Assembly (NCBI GenBank): GCA_003521625.1
Contig: DPHV01000044.1
Coordinates: 33,235-97,234, forward strand
Reading direction: 5' to 3'
Origin: Ruminococcus sp.
GTDB taxonomy: Bacteria; Bacillota; Clostridia; Oscillospirales; Acutalibacteraceae
DNA: 64,000 bases
Shown in pieces: positions 43,223 to 52,243 of the stretch. Within the stretch, counting starts at the first letter, position 1. Each line of letters starts with the position of its first letter. A program made the translations under genes and the position numbers. The notes under the pieces were generated by a model. That model was not told where the DNA came from. It did no database searches and worked only from the letters and a program-made list of their open reading frames with translations.

Positions 43223-43765
43223 ATGTCTCGAATTGGAAGAAAACCTATAAATATTCCCGCCGGTGTTACAGCGACTATCGCTGACGGCGTTATCACTGTC
43301 AAAGGTCCCAAGGGCACACTTGATTTCGCATACAATCAGGCTATGACAGTTGAAATCAAGGGCGACGTAATTGAGGTTACTCGTCCCGATGACACCAAAG
43401 AAAACCGCTCACTCCACGGCCTTACAAGAACACTCATCAACAATATGGTTGTAGGTGTTACAGAGGGCTACAAGAAGGAGCTTGAAGTTAACGGCGTTGG
43501 TTACCGTGTTCAGAAGCAGGGTAGCAAGTGCGTTATGAACCTCGGTTATTCACACCAGGTTATCGTTGAGGATACAGAGGACATCAAGATTGAAGTTCCC
43601 GACCCCAACAAAATCATTATTGTCGGCATTGATAAGCAAAAGGTTGGTCAGTTTGCTGCCGAAGTAAGAGAAAAGCGTCCGCCGGAGCCTTATAAGGGCA
43701 AGGGTATTAAGTACGCTGACGAAGTTATCCGCCGCAAGGAAGGCAAGGCCGGTAAGGGCAAATAA
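43223..43765 (+). CDS. rplF: 50S ribosomal protein L6
   Basis: 180 aa, starting MSRIGRKPINIPAGV. The C-terminal RPPEPYKGKGIKYADEVIRR is the rRNA-binding signature. ATG 43223 follows GAGGAGGTG at ideal distance. Confidence 0.97.
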   Translation: MSRIGRKPINIPAGVTATIADGVITVKGPKGTLDFAYNQAMTVEIKGDVIEVTRPDDTKENRSLHGLTRTLINNMVVGVTEGYKKELEVNGVGYRVQKQGSKCVMNLGYSHQVIVEDTEDIKIEVPDPNKIIIVGIDKQKVGQFAAEVREKRPPEPYKGKGIKYADEVIRRKEGKAGKGK

Positions 43766-43782
43766 TTAAGGAGTGAAAAATA

Positions 43783-44142
43783 ATGGTAAGCAGACCTGAT
43801 ACAAAAAAGGCACGTGCAAAACGCCATAAGAGAGTCCGCAGCAAAGTAAGCGGCACAGCATCTTGTCCCCGTTTGTGCGTATTCCGCTCCAGAAACAACA
43901 TCTACGCTCAGATTATTGACGACGTAGCCGGTGTTACACTTGCTCAGGCTTCAAGCCTTGACAAGTCCATCGAAGGTAATGGCGGAAACAAAGAGGCAGC
44001 AAAGGCTGTAGGCGTTCTCGTTGCAGAGCGTGCAAAAGCTAAAAATATCGTTGACGTTGTTTTTGACAGAGGCGGTAATATCTATCACGGCCGTGTTAAG
44101 GAATTGGCCGAAGGCGCCCGTGAGGGCGGCCTCAATTTCTAA
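43783..44142 (+). CDS. rplR: 50S ribosomal protein L18
   Basis: 119 aa. The basic N-terminus (KKARAKRHKRVRSKVSGT) binds 5S rRNA; RLCVFRSRNNIYAQIIDD and FDRGGNIYHGRVKELAEGAR are diagnostic. Confidence 0.97.
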   Translation: MVSRPDTKKARAKRHKRVRSKVSGTASCPRLCVFRSRNNIYAQIIDDVAGVTLAQASSLDKSIEGNGGNKEAAKAVGVLVAERAKAKNIVDVVFDRGGNIYHGRVKELAEGAREGGLNF

Positions 44143-44160
44143 GGAAGAGGAGGAATAACT

Positions 44161-44658
44161 TTGGCTAAAACAGTAGAAGTAACAGGCGAATTAAAAGAAA
44201 GAGTCGTTACTATTAACCGTGTATCAAAGACGGTTAAGGGCGGTCGTATATTCAAGTTTGCAGCTTTAGTAGTTGTAGGCGACGGTAACGGAACAGTTGG
44301 TTTCGGTATCGGTAAAGCAGGCGAAGTACCCGACGCTATCCGCAAGGGTATTGAGGATGCAAAGAAAAACCTTATGAAGGTTTCACTCAGAGGAACAACA
44401 ATTCCTCACGAAATCATCGGCGAGTTCGGTGCAGGCAGAGTTCTTATGAAGCCCGCTGCTCCCGGTACCGGTGTTATCGCAGGCGGTCCCGTTCGTGCCG
44501 TTGTTGAAGCAGTCGGCATCAAGGACATCAGAACAAAGGCTCTTCGTTCAAACAACCCCTGCAACGTAGTAAGAGCTACACTCGCAGGTCTTGCAGCTTT
44601 AAGAACTGCTGACGAAGTTGCTGCTATCCGCGGTAAATCCGTTAAGGAAATTTTATAA
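44161..44658 (+). CDS. rpsE: 30S ribosomal protein S5
   Basis: 165 aa. KERVVTINRVSKTVKGGRIF is the double-stranded RNA-binding part, where spectinomycin-resistance changes map; GDGNGTVGFGIGKAGEVPDA follows. The start is TTG 44161 after GAGGAGGAA, rare in this operon. Confidence 0.96.
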   Translation: MAKTVEVTGELKERVVTINRVSKTVKGGRIFKFAALVVVGDGNGTVGFGIGKAGEVPDAIRKGIEDAKKNLMKVSLRGTTIPHEIIGEFGAGRVLMKPAAPGTGVIAGGPVRAVVEAVGIKDIRTKALRSNNPCNVVRATLAGLAALRTADEVAAIRGKSVKEIL

Positions 44659-44675
44659 TAGGGAGGTTGCAGATT

Positions 44676-44846
44676 ATGACAATTAAGTTGGTTAAGAGCC
44701 TTATCGGCTCCAAGAAGGATCAGATTGCAACAGCCCACGCTTTAGGTCTGAAGAAAATCGGCGACGTTACAACACAGCCCGATAACGCTTCGACAAAAGG
44801 CAAGGTAGCAAAAATCATTCACCTCGTAGAGGTTATTGAAGCGTAA
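44676..44846 (+). CDS. rpmD: 50S ribosomal protein L30
   Basis: A small 56-aa gene between rpsE and rplO. It reads MTIKLVKSLIGSKKDQIATA, then LGLKKIGDVTTQPDNAS and GKVAKIIHLVEVIE, the complete bacterial L30. GGGAGG lies 8 nt before the ATG. Confidence 0.96.
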   Translation: MTIKLVKSLIGSKKDQIATAHALGLKKIGDVTTQPDNASTKGKVAKIIHLVEVIEA

Positions 44847-44862
44847 GCAAGGAGGTGCACTT

Positions 44863-45306
44863 ATGAAGTTACATGAACTTTCTCCGGTTGAAGGCTCCAA
44901 GAAGGACGCAAAGAGAATCGGCAGAGGTCACGGCTCAGGCTGGGGTAAAACAGCCGGCAAAGGTCACAAAGGTCAGAAGGCTCGTTCAGGCGGCGGTGTC
45001 CGTCCGGGCTTTGAAGGCGGTCAGATGCCCTTGCAGCGCCGTTTACCGAAAAGAGGTTTTAACAACATCTTTGCTAAAAACGTAGTTGCAATTAACCTCA
45101 GCACTTTAAACAGAAAGTTTGAAGACGGCGCAACAGTTGATATTGAGGCTCTTGTTAATGCAGGAGTAGTAAAGAACGGCTTTGACGCTGTTAAGGTTCT
45201 CGGCAACGGTAAGCTCGAGAAAAAACTCACTGTTAAGGTTTCTGCTTTTTCCGAATCAGCTAAAGCTGCTATTGAGGCTGCAGGCGGAAAGGCAGAGGTG
45301 ATTTAA
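44863..45306 (+). CDS. rplO: 50S ribosomal protein L15
   Basis: 147 aa, starting MKLHELSPVEGSKKDAKRIG; GHGSGWGKTAGKGHKGQKAR and GGQMPLQRRLPKRGF are diagnostic. ATG 44863 follows AAGGAGGTG; an earlier in-frame ATG at 44836 would overlap rpmD. The stop abuts the secY GTG. Confidence 0.97.
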   Translation: MKLHELSPVEGSKKDAKRIGRGHGSGWGKTAGKGHKGQKARSGGGVRPGFEGGQMPLQRRLPKRGFNNIFAKNVVAINLSTLNRKFEDGATVDIEALVNAGVVKNGFDAVKVLGNGKLEKKLTVKVSAFSESAKAAIEAAGGKAEVI

Positions 45307-46641
45307 GTGTTTAAAACAATAAGAAACGCTTGGTCAATTCCTGACTTAAGAAGAAAAATCTTATTTACACTTTTAATTATCGTAGTATTCAGAATCGGTT
45401 CGGTTATCCCCGTTCCGTTTCTGGACACAACAGCTCTTGCAGAAGCAATGAAGCTGATTACAGACAATCCCGATTCCAGCACAAATATGCTGGCTTATCT
45501 CAACACACTTTCGGGTGGTGCGTTTGCAAACGCAACATTGTTTGCAATGGGTATCACTCCTTACATCAACAGCTCGATTATTATGCAGCTCCTCTGCGTT
45601 GCTATTCCTCCTCTTGAGAGAATGGCTAAAGAGGGCGAGGCAGGCAGACGTAAAATCGGTACTATCACCCGTTACGTAACCGTCGGTCTCGGTCTTATTC
45701 AGGGTACTGCATACTACTTCTACCTCAAGAACACAATGACCGAAAGCGGTAAGCACATCACAATCTACAACGAGGGCTTCGATATGTGGTTCTCTGCAAT
45801 TGTAATCGTGCTCGTGTTCACAGCAGGTACGGCTCTTATGATGTGGCTGGGCGAGCAGATTAACAAGAACGGTATCGGAAACGGTATTTCTATTCTCCTT
45901 TTCGCAGGTATCGTTGCACAGCTCCCCGCAACAATCAGCACACTCGGTCAGTACTGGGGTCTCGGTTCAGAGGGTTATACACAGTATTACTTCCTCGTTC
46001 CGCTCTGGGTTCTTATTTTTGTTGCTGTTATCTGGGTTATTACCTTTATGCAGGACAGCGAAAGAAGAATTCCGATTCAGTACGCAAAGCGTGTTGTAGG
46101 CAGAAAGATGTACGGCGGACAGTCAAGCCACCTTCCTATCAAGGTTGCTCTCGGCGGCGTTCTCCCCATCATTTTTGCAAGCTCAATTCTTTCAATTCCC
46201 GGTACAATCAATCTCTTTGTTCAGGCAAAGGACGGCTTCTGGGGTGCTTTCTTCGAAGCCTTCAGCACAAACGGCTGGTTGTATATGGTATTGTATTTTA
46301 TTCTTATCATTATGTTCGCTTATTTCTATACGACTATTCAGTACAATCCTGTTGAAATGGCAAACAACCTCAAGGCAAACAACGGTACCGTTCCCGGTAT
46401 CCGTCCAGGTGCTCCGACAGCTGATTATATCAGAAACATTCTGTCAAGAATAACACTTATCGGCGCACTCTTCCTTGCTTTCATCGCTTTGCTCCCGCAC
46501 ATCTACGGTGCTGCAACAGGTATGGGCAATATGGCTATCGGCGGTACATCAATCATCATTATCGTTGGCGTTGCACTTGAAACAGTAAAACAGCTCGAAT
46601 CACAGATGATGATGCGTCACTACAAAGGTTTTCTTGACTAA
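45307..46641 (+). CDS. secY: Protein translocase subunit SecY
   Basis: 444 aa with ten transmembrane segments, the channel of the Sec system. IGSVIPVPFLDT, GITPYINSSIIMQLL and the C-terminal cytoplasmic loop RIPIQYAKRVVGRKMYGG are typical. GTG start immediately after the rplO stop (TAA GTG), with the ribosome site inside rplO (GGCAGAGGTG). Confidence 0.97.
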   Translation: MFKTIRNAWSIPDLRRKILFTLLIIVVFRIGSVIPVPFLDTTALAEAMKLITDNPDSSTNMLAYLNTLSGGAFANATLFAMGITPYINSSIIMQLLCVAIPPLERMAKEGEAGRRKIGTITRYVTVGLGLIQGTAYYFYLKNTMTESGKHITIYNEGFDMWFSAIVIVLVFTAGTALMMWLGEQINKNGIGNGISILLFAGIVAQLPATISTLGQYWGLGSEGYTQYYFLVPLWVLIFVAVIWVITFMQDSERRIPIQYAKRVVGRKMYGGQSSHLPIKVALGGVLPIIFASSILSIPGTINLFVQAKDGFWGAFFEAFSTNGWLYMVLYFILIIMFAYFYTTIQYNPVEMANNLKANNGTVPGIRPGAPTADYIRNILSRITLIGALFLAFIALLPHIYGAATGMGNMAIGGTSIIIIVGVALETVKQLESQMMMRHYKGFLD

Positions 46642-46665
46642 TTACTGAAAAAGGAGTATAATTAA

Positions 46666-47298
46666 ATGAACATTATCATGTTAGGCGCTCCGGGTGCAGG
46701 TAAAGGCACACAGGCTGCTGTACTTTGCGAGCACTTTGGTATTCCCACAATTTCAACCGGAAACATGATTCGTGAGGCGCTGAAAAACGGCACTGAGATG
46801 GGTCTTAAGGCAAAGTCCTTTATGGACGAAGGCAAGCTTGTTCCCGACGAAGTAGTTATCGGAATCGTTAAAGAAAGACTTTCCGAGGACGACTGCAAAA
46901 AGGGTTTCATTCTTGACGGCTTCCCAAGAACTATTCCTCAGGCTGAGGCTCTTGACAATATGGGTGTTGAGATTCAGTACGTTATCAACATTGACGTTGC
47001 TGATGAAAGAATCATCAACCGTATGTCCGGACGCCGTGTCTGCGAAAATTGTGGCAGACCTTATCATCTTGTGAACTTAAAGCCCAAGAAGGATGGGGTA
47101 TGCGACGATTGCGGCGGCACCCTTGTTCAGCGCAAGGACGACCACCCCGACACTGTACTTGCTCGTCTTGATGTTTACCACAAGGAAACAGAGCCCCTTG
47201 TTGATTATTATAAGAAGCAGGGTAAGCTCGTTAATGTTGAAGGACAGGACAGCGTAGAAGATACTACTGCTCTTATCCTCAAGGCAATCGAGGCGTAA
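46666..47298 (+). CDS. adk: Adenylate kinase (zinc-binding LID)
   Basis: 210 aa. P-loop GAPGAGKGTQAA, AMP-binding STGNMIREALKNGTEMG and DGFPRTIPQAEAL. The LID has Cys pairs CENCGRPYH and CDDCGG, which bind zinc in Gram-positive enzymes. It converts ATP and AMP to 2 ADP. AAAGGAG precedes the ATG. Confidence 0.97.
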   Translation: MNIIMLGAPGAGKGTQAAVLCEHFGIPTISTGNMIREALKNGTEMGLKAKSFMDEGKLVPDEVVIGIVKERLSEDDCKKGFILDGFPRTIPQAEALDNMGVEIQYVINIDVADERIINRMSGRRVCENCGRPYHLVNLKPKKDGVCDDCGGTLVQRKDDHPDTVLARLDVYHKETEPLVDYYKKQGKLVNVEGQDSVEDTTALILKAIEA

Positions 47299-47303
47299 AA
47301 AGT

Positions 47304-48056
47304 ATGGTAGTTATTAAAACAGCACGGGAACTTTCTAAAATGAAAGACGCATGCAGAATTTCTGCCGAGGCACTCCGTGTTGCGGGAGAGGCTGTAAAGC
47401 CCGGTGTAACTACTTATGAAATAGATACAATTGTCCGTAAATATATCGAGAAACAGGGAGCTACTCCCTCGTTTCTCGGTTATGGCGGATTTCCTGCGAG
47501 TGCGTGCATTTCCGTAAACAACGTGGTTATCCATGGCATACCAAGTAAGAAACAGATCCTTAAAGAGGGCGACATAGTAAGCGTCGATGTCGGCGCATAT
47601 TATGAGGGATTTCACGGCGACAACGCCTATACATTTCCCTGCGGCAAAATCAGCGCAGAAGCGCAGGCTTTGCTTGATGCCACAAAGGAGAGCCTTTATG
47701 AGGGAATTAACAAGGCTCTTGCCGGTAACCGTATAGGTGACATAGGCAGTGCTGTTCAGCAGTATGTCGAAGCTCGCAGTTACTCGGTGGTACGAGATTT
47801 TGTCGGCCACGGCGTAGGTGCGAAATTACACGAGGACCCAAGCGTACCCAATTACGGTACTCCGGGACGGGGCGTTCGCCTTATTCCGGGTATGACAATT
47901 GCCATTGAACCTATGATAACCCAGGGGACTTATGAGGTTGAGGTGCTCGACGACGAGTGGACTACCGTCACAAAGGACGGAAAGCTTGCCGCTCACTTTG
48001 AGCATACAATTGCAATAACTCCCGACGGCCCTAAGATTATGACTCTGATTGATTAA
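47304..48056 (+). CDS. map: Methionine aminopeptidase, type I
   Basis: 250 aa. Metal ligands fall in SVDVGAYYEGFHGDNAYTF (two Asp), FVGHGVGAKLHEDP (His), AIEPMI (Glu) and AAHFEHTIAI (Glu). It removes N-terminal methionine from new proteins. It follows adk by 5 nt with a weak ribosome site, suggesting coupled translation. Confidence 0.96.
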   Translation: MVVIKTARELSKMKDACRISAEALRVAGEAVKPGVTTYEIDTIVRKYIEKQGATPSFLGYGGFPASACISVNNVVIHGIPSKKQILKEGDIVSVDVGAYYEGFHGDNAYTFPCGKISAEAQALLDATKESLYEGINKALAGNRIGDIGSAVQQYVEARSYSVVRDFVGHGVGAKLHEDPSVPNYGTPGRGVRLIPGMTIAIEPMITQGTYEVEVLDDEWTTVTKDGKLAAHFEHTIAITPDGPKIMTLID

Positions 48057-48064
48057 GGTGACTT

Positions 48065-48307
48065 ATGAGCATAGTCAGAGGAAGTATTGTCAGGGCAAAG
48101 GCAGGCAGAGAAAAGGATAACTTCTTTGTCGTTCTCGGCGTTGAGTCCGGCTATGCGTATATCGCTGACGGAAGGACACGAAGGCTTGAGAAACCAAAAA
48201 AGAAAAAGCTTATCCATCTTGCTCCTGCAAACAAGGTTTATGAGGGTTCAATTGAAACCAATCCGCAGATAAAAAGAATTCTGAACGATTTTAAAAACGG
48301 AGGTTAA
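48065..48307 (+). CDS. KOW-domain RNA-binding protein (L14e/L6e/L27e-like)
   Basis: 80 aa. GSIVRAKAGREKDNFFVVLGV is a KOW motif, and DGRTRRLEKPKKKKLIHL follows, resembling archaeal/eukaryal L14e and L27e. A gene of this kind between map and infA is a common Clostridia arrangement. Role unproven; a ribosome-associated RNA-binding protein is probable. Confidence 0.88.
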   Translation: MSIVRGSIVRAKAGREKDNFFVVLGVESGYAYIADGRTRRLEKPKKKKLIHLAPANKVYEGSIETNPQIKRILNDFKNGG

Positions 48308-48311
48308 CGGT

Positions 48312-48530
48312 ATGTCTAAACAGGATGTAATTGAAATAGAAGGTATTGTAAGAGAGGCTCTGCCGAATGCGCAGTTCAAGGTTGAGCTTCAGAACGGTCA
48401 CGTGATCTTAGCTGTTATTTCAGGCAAACTCAGAATGAACTTCATTCGCATTTTGCCGGGCGACAAGGTTACTGTGGAGATGTCTCCATACGACCTGACC
48501 AGAGGAAGAATTACCTGGCGTTCAAAGTAA
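48312..48530 (+). CDS. infA: Translation initiation factor IF-1
   Basis: 72 aa, starting MSKQDVIEIEGIVREALPNA; MNFIRILPGDKVTVEMSPYD completes the OB fold. It occupies the ribosomal A site during initiation. GGAGGTTAACGGT precedes the ATG. Confidence 0.97.
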   Translation: MSKQDVIEIEGIVREALPNAQFKVELQNGHVILAVISGKLRMNFIRILPGDKVTVEMSPYDLTRGRITWRSK

Positions 48531-48570
48531 GTCAGGTAGGAACACGATTTTCAGAAAGGAATGATTATAA

Positions 48571-48684
48571 ATGAAAGTCAGACCTTCAGTAAAGAAGATG
48601 TGCGATAAGTGCAAAGTTATCAAGAGAAAAGGTAAGATTTTAGTAATCTGCGAAAACCCCAAGCACAAACAGCGTCAGGGTTAA
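48571..48684 (+). CDS. rpmJ: 50S ribosomal protein L36 (zinc form)
   Basis: A 37-aa gene starting MKVRPSVKKMCDKCKVIKRK and ending NPKHKQRQG. CDKC, a later Cys (ICENP) and His form the zinc site, so it is the C+ form. AGAAAGGA lies 9 nt before the ATG. Confidence 0.96.
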   Translation: MKVRPSVKKMCDKCKVIKRKGKILVICENPKHKQRQG

Positions 48685-48734
48685 TTACCTTAAAACAACT
48701 ATTAATTTTTAAATTTATATGGAGGTGCAACTGA

Positions 48735-49103
48735 ATGGCTCGTATAGCAGGTGTTGACTTACCAAGAGATAAAAGAGTTGAAATCGGTTTAACTTATATC
48801 TACGGTATCGGCCGTAAGACTGCAGACGACATTATTGCTGCAACAGGTGTTAATCCCGACACTCGTGTCAGAGATTTAACTGAAGAGGATATTGCAAAGC
48901 TCAGAGAATATATTGAGCATCACTGCCGCGTTGAAGGTGACCTTCGCCGTGACATCGCTTATGATATTAAAAGACTTATTGATATTGGCTGTTACCGTGG
49001 CGTTCGTCACAGAAAGGGTCTCCCCGTAAGAGGTCAGCGTTCAAAGACTAACGCTCGTACTCGTAAGGGTCCCCGTAAGACAATGGCTAATAAGAAGAAG
49101 TAA
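48735..49103 (+). CDS. rpsM: 30S ribosomal protein S13
   Basis: 122 aa. RIAGVDLPRDKRVEIGLTYI and the basic C-terminus RGQRSKTNARTRKGPRKTMA are diagnostic; the tail contacts P-site tRNA. GGAGGTG precedes the ATG. Confidence 0.97.
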   Translation: MARIAGVDLPRDKRVEIGLTYIYGIGRKTADDIIAATGVNPDTRVRDLTEEDIAKLREYIEHHCRVEGDLRRDIAYDIKRLIDIGCYRGVRHRKGLPVRGQRSKTNARTRKGPRKTMANKKK

Positions 49104-49118
49104 GGAGGGCAAAGGACT

Positions 49119-49520
49119 ATGGCAGCACCAAAGGGTGGTAAGAAGGTTATTCGCCGTCGCCGTGAGCGCAAGAACATTGAAAAAGGCGCAGCGCATATCC
49201 AGTCAACATTTAACAATACAATTGTTACTATTTCCGATACACAGGGCAATGCTGTTTCGTGGGCAAGCGCAGGCGAGCTCGGTTTCAGAGGCTCTAAGAA
49301 GTCAACTCCGTTTGCCGCTCAGTCAGCAGCTGAAACAGCTGCAAAGGCAGCAATGGAACATGGTATGAAATACGTCGAGGTTTATGTAAAAGGACCGGGA
49401 CAGGGCAGAGAAGCTGCAATCCGTGCATTGCAGACAGCAGGTCTTGAAGTAACTATGATTAAAGACGTTACTCCGATTCCTCACAACGGATGCCGTCCTC
49501 CAAAGAGAAGACGTGTATAG
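49119..49520 (+). CDS. rpsK: 30S ribosomal protein S11
   Basis: 133 aa. GAAHIQSTFNNTIVTISD, GPGQGREAAIRALQTAGLEV and the C-terminal THNGCRPPKRRRV-type end (PIPHNGCRPPKRRRV) are diagnostic. It forms part of the mRNA exit on the platform. Confidence 0.97.
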   Translation: MAAPKGGKKVIRRRRERKNIEKGAAHIQSTFNNTIVTISDTQGNAVSWASAGELGFRGSKKSTPFAAQSAAETAAKAAMEHGMKYVEVYVKGPGQGREAAIRALQTAGLEVTMIKDVTPIPHNGCRPPKRRRV

Positions 49521-49543
49521 TATTATAAAAGGAGGATATTTCA

Positions 49544-50146
49544 ATGGCTAAAAATATGCAGCCTATCGCTAAGCGTTGCAGAGCTCTCGGCATTTCTCCC
49601 GCAGTTATGGGTTACTCAAAGAAAACTTCCAACAGAAACCCCGGCGGTAAGATGAGAAGAAAAAAGAGCGAATACAGCATGCAGCTTACCGAAAAGCAGA
49701 AGGTTAAATTTATTTACGGCATTATGGAAAAGCAGTTCAGAGCTTACTATGAGAAGGCTGAAAAGGCTGAAGGCAAAACAGGTGCCGTATTGCTCACATT
49801 AATCGAACGCAGACTTGACAACGTTGTTTTCAGACTCGGTCTTGCAGCTACAAGAAGAGAAGCAAGACAGCTTGTAAGTCATGCTCACTTTACTGTTAGC
49901 GGCAAAAAGGTAAACATTCCCTCATACCTTGTTAAGGTTGGCGATGTTATCCAGGTTAGTGAAAAGAGCCGCTCAACAACAAGATTCAAAGCAATTGCAG
50001 AGGGCGAAACAGCTTCAACTGTTACTCCCAAGTGGCTTGAGAAGGACGAAAATCTTCTCGGCGGCAAGGTAGTTGCTGCTCCCCAGAGAGAGGATATTGA
50101 TTATCCTGTTGAAGAACACCTCATCGTTGAGTTGTACTCCAAGTAA
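49544..50146 (+). CDS. rpsD: 30S ribosomal protein S4 (zinc-free form)
   Basis: 200 aa. The S4 RNA-binding domain spans RLDNVVFRLGLAATRREARQ to NIPSYLVKVGD. The four N-terminal zinc cysteines of the C+ form are missing (only one Cys, in KRCRALGIS), so this is the C- form. S4 controls the alpha operon in E. coli; no leader is seen here. Confidence 0.96.
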   Translation: MAKNMQPIAKRCRALGISPAVMGYSKKTSNRNPGGKMRRKKSEYSMQLTEKQKVKFIYGIMEKQFRAYYEKAEKAEGKTGAVLLTLIERRLDNVVFRLGLAATRREARQLVSHAHFTVSGKKVNIPSYLVKVGDVIQVSEKSRSTTRFKAIAEGETASTVTPKWLEKDENLLGGKVVAAPQREDIDYPVEEHLIVELYSK

Positions 50147-50219
50147 TCCCGAATTTCACAGGCAGATTACACATACATTGGCTGTTTTTTCAGCCGCATA
50201 ATGTCAGGAGGATTCGCGA

Positions 50220-51173
50220 ATGATTGAAATTGAAAAGCCAAGAATTGAAACTGCAGAATTAACCGAGGACGGAAAATACGGCAGATTTGTTGTTGAACCG
50301 CTTGAGCGTGGCTTCGGCAACACTCTCGGCAACAGCCTGCGCAGAGTATTGCTTTCCTCTCTTGAAGGCTGTGCTGTTACATCTGTTAAGATTGACGGCG
50401 TTCTTCACGAATTTTCAACTATTCCCGGCGTAAAGGAAGACGTTACGGAAATTGTTCTCAATTTGAAAAGTCTTGTTCCCAAGCTTCACGAAACCTGCCC
50501 CAAGGTTGTTGAAATTGCAGCCGAGGGTCCTTGTGAAGTAACTGCTGCCGACATCAAGTGCGACAACGAGGTTGAGATTTTAAATCCCGAGCTTCACATC
50601 GCAACTCTCGGCGAGGGCGCAAAGCTCAATATGGAAATAACCGTTGACAAGGGCAGAGGTTATGTTCCCGGCGAGCGCAACAAGCAGTTAAGCGGTAACA
50701 ATGTAATCGGTGTACTTCCGATTGACTCAATCTATACTCCCGTGTTAAAGGTTAACTATACGGTTGATAACACCCGTGTAGGTCAGATTACTGACTTTGA
50801 CAAGCTCACACTTGACGTATGGACAAACGGCGTTATCAACGCTGAAGAGGCTGTTTCTCTTGCGGCAAAGGTTCTTACAGAGCACTTAAACCTCTTTGTA
50901 AACCTTTCCGACAAGGCTTCAAGCGCAGAGCTTATGGTTGAAAAGGACGACAAGGGCAAGGAGAAAATTCTTGAAATGACAATCGAAGACCTAGATTTGT
51001 CGGTTCGTTCGTTCAACTGCTTAAAGCGTGCAGGAATCAACACGGTTGAAGATTTAATTAACAAGTCCGAAGAGGATATGATGAAGGTTAGAAACCTCGG
51101 CAGAAAATCTCTTGAAGAGGTTATTCAGAAGCTTAATTCTCTCGGTTTCAGTCTTCAGAAGGAAGACGAATAA
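50220..51173 (+). CDS. rpoA: DNA-directed RNA polymerase subunit alpha
   Basis: 317 aa. The N-terminal dimerisation domain shows GFGNTLGNSLRRVLLSSLEG; a linker leads to the C-terminal domain with LDLSVRSFNCLKRAGINTVE and NLGRKSLEEVIQKLNSLG, which binds UP elements and activators. AGGAGG lies 8 nt before the ATG. Confidence 0.97.
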   Translation: MIEIEKPRIETAELTEDGKYGRFVVEPLERGFGNTLGNSLRRVLLSSLEGCAVTSVKIDGVLHEFSTIPGVKEDVTEIVLNLKSLVPKLHETCPKVVEIAAEGPCEVTAADIKCDNEVEILNPELHIATLGEGAKLNMEITVDKGRGYVPGERNKQLSGNNVIGVLPIDSIYTPVLKVNYTVDNTRVGQITDFDKLTLDVWTNGVINAEEAVSLAAKVLTEHLNLFVNLSDKASSAELMVEKDDKGKEKILEMTIEDLDLSVRSFNCLKRAGINTVEDLINKSEEDMMKVRNLGRKSLEEVIQKLNSLGFSLQKEDE

Positions 51174-51210
51174 ACTACCCTTTTAAACCAACGGTAAAGG
51201 AGTGAAAACA

Positions 51211-51552
51211 ATGCCCGGTACAAGAAAATTAGGAAGAACTACAGCTCAGAGAACTGCAATGCTCCGTGCTATGGTTACATTCCTTCTCGAAAACGGCAAA
51301 ATCGAAACAACTCTTACTCGTGCCAAGGAAGTTCAGGCTATGGCAGAGAAGATGATTACTACAGCAAAGAACGACACACTTCACAACAGACGCCTTGTTT
51401 TGGCTTTTGTTACAAAGGAAGATGTTACAAGCAAGCTCTTCACTGAAATTGCTCCCAAGTATAAGGAGAGAAGCGGCGGCTACACAAGAGTGACAAAAAT
51501 CGGTCCTCGTCGTGGTGACGGCGCTGAAATGGCAATCATCGAGCTTATCTGA
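51211..51552 (+). CDS. rplQ: 50S ribosomal protein L17
   Basis: 113 aa. RKLGRTTAQRTAMLRAMVT and GGYTRVTKIGPRRGDGAEMA are diagnostic. ATG 51211 is chosen with AAAGGAG 10 nt upstream (GTG 51202 would be too close). Last gene of the superoperon; a terminator follows. Confidence 0.97.
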   Translation: MPGTRKLGRTTAQRTAMLRAMVTFLLENGKIETTLTRAKEVQAMAEKMITTAKNDTLHNRRLVLAFVTKEDVTSKLFTEIAPKYKERSGGYTRVTKIGPRRGDGAEMAIIELI

Positions 51553-51577
51553 TTTCGGATACAAATTTTGCTGAATA

Positions 51578-51617
51578 AATCAAGGCTGTTCCAAACGGAG
51601 CAGCCTTTAGTTTTTAA
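51578..51617 (+). terminator. Terminator of the ribosomal superoperon
   Basis: AAGGCTG(T)TCC / GGA(GC)AGCCTT forms a stem with a short AAAC loop, followed by a T-rich run. Confidence 0.85.
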
Positions 51618-51689
51618 TTACCTGAAAAATAAAATATTTTTGATAGCTTTTAATAAGTATAGATTTTCTGTTAAGTTTGTAAGCTAAGC

Positions 51690-52085
51690 TATAATTTAAT
51701 TAGGAATGCGTAATTCGGAATGCGGAATTAATGGTCGCTTCGCTCCGAATTTATAATAGTGCGTGTTGTTTGGAAAGGTTTGGTTTCCTCGGGGTGATAG
51801 ATATATCGGCAACGTTTCGGGACGTGTGGGAACCCGTCCCCTACGGAATGTTTGTTTTCCTTTATAACTACAATTAAATCGCTAAAGTTTGATTGTCACT
51901 ACGGACACGGCACTCCGTGTCACTACGACTGAAAAACAAACGTTTCCTCTATATCCGTAGGGGACGGCATCCCTGACGTCCCTCAACGTAACCTATATAT
52001 CAACTTAAAATTCGGGCTGCAATTTTTTTCCAAACTAACCGACTTTTCCACTCGATTTGCCCGCCGAGGCACTCGGCTAAATTAT
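51690..52085. repeat. Mosaic palindromic repeat region E (inverted core)
   Basis: The 691-nt gap between rplQ and aspS holds no gene. It begins with GGAATGCGTAATTCGGAATG units; the next ~130 nt are the reverse complement of the right half of element D (GGTCGCTTCGCTCCGAATTT, then GGAAAGGTTTGGTTTCC, CGGCAACGTTTCGGGACG). GGGACG...CGTCCC, GGACACGG..CCGTGTC and a second GGGACGGC...CGTCCC hairpin follow, ending at GCCGAGGCACTCGGC. Confidence 0.85.
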
Positions 52086-52173
52086 CGTTTATCTTCCAAA
52101 TATGCATAATCATAAAAACAAAATTATGCATCAATTTTTTTACTCAGACTGCACATATTCTCAAAATAAAATA

Positions 52174-52202
52174 TTGATTAAAATGGTATATTGTGTTATA
52201 AT
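52174..52202 (+). promoter_or_regulatory. Sigma-A promoter of aspS-gatCAB
   Basis: TTGATT at 52174-52179 and TATAAT at 52197-52202 with a 17-bp spacer, about 40 nt before the aspS start. No T-box leader is present in this short distance. Confidence 0.82.
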
Positions 52203-52243
52203 ATCATAGTATAGGCAAAATATCTGTGAAAGGATAGTTCTTG

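Noticed and set aside
52203..52243. T-box leader for aspS
   Set aside because: The promoter lies only about 40 nt before the start codon, leaving no room for a T-box.
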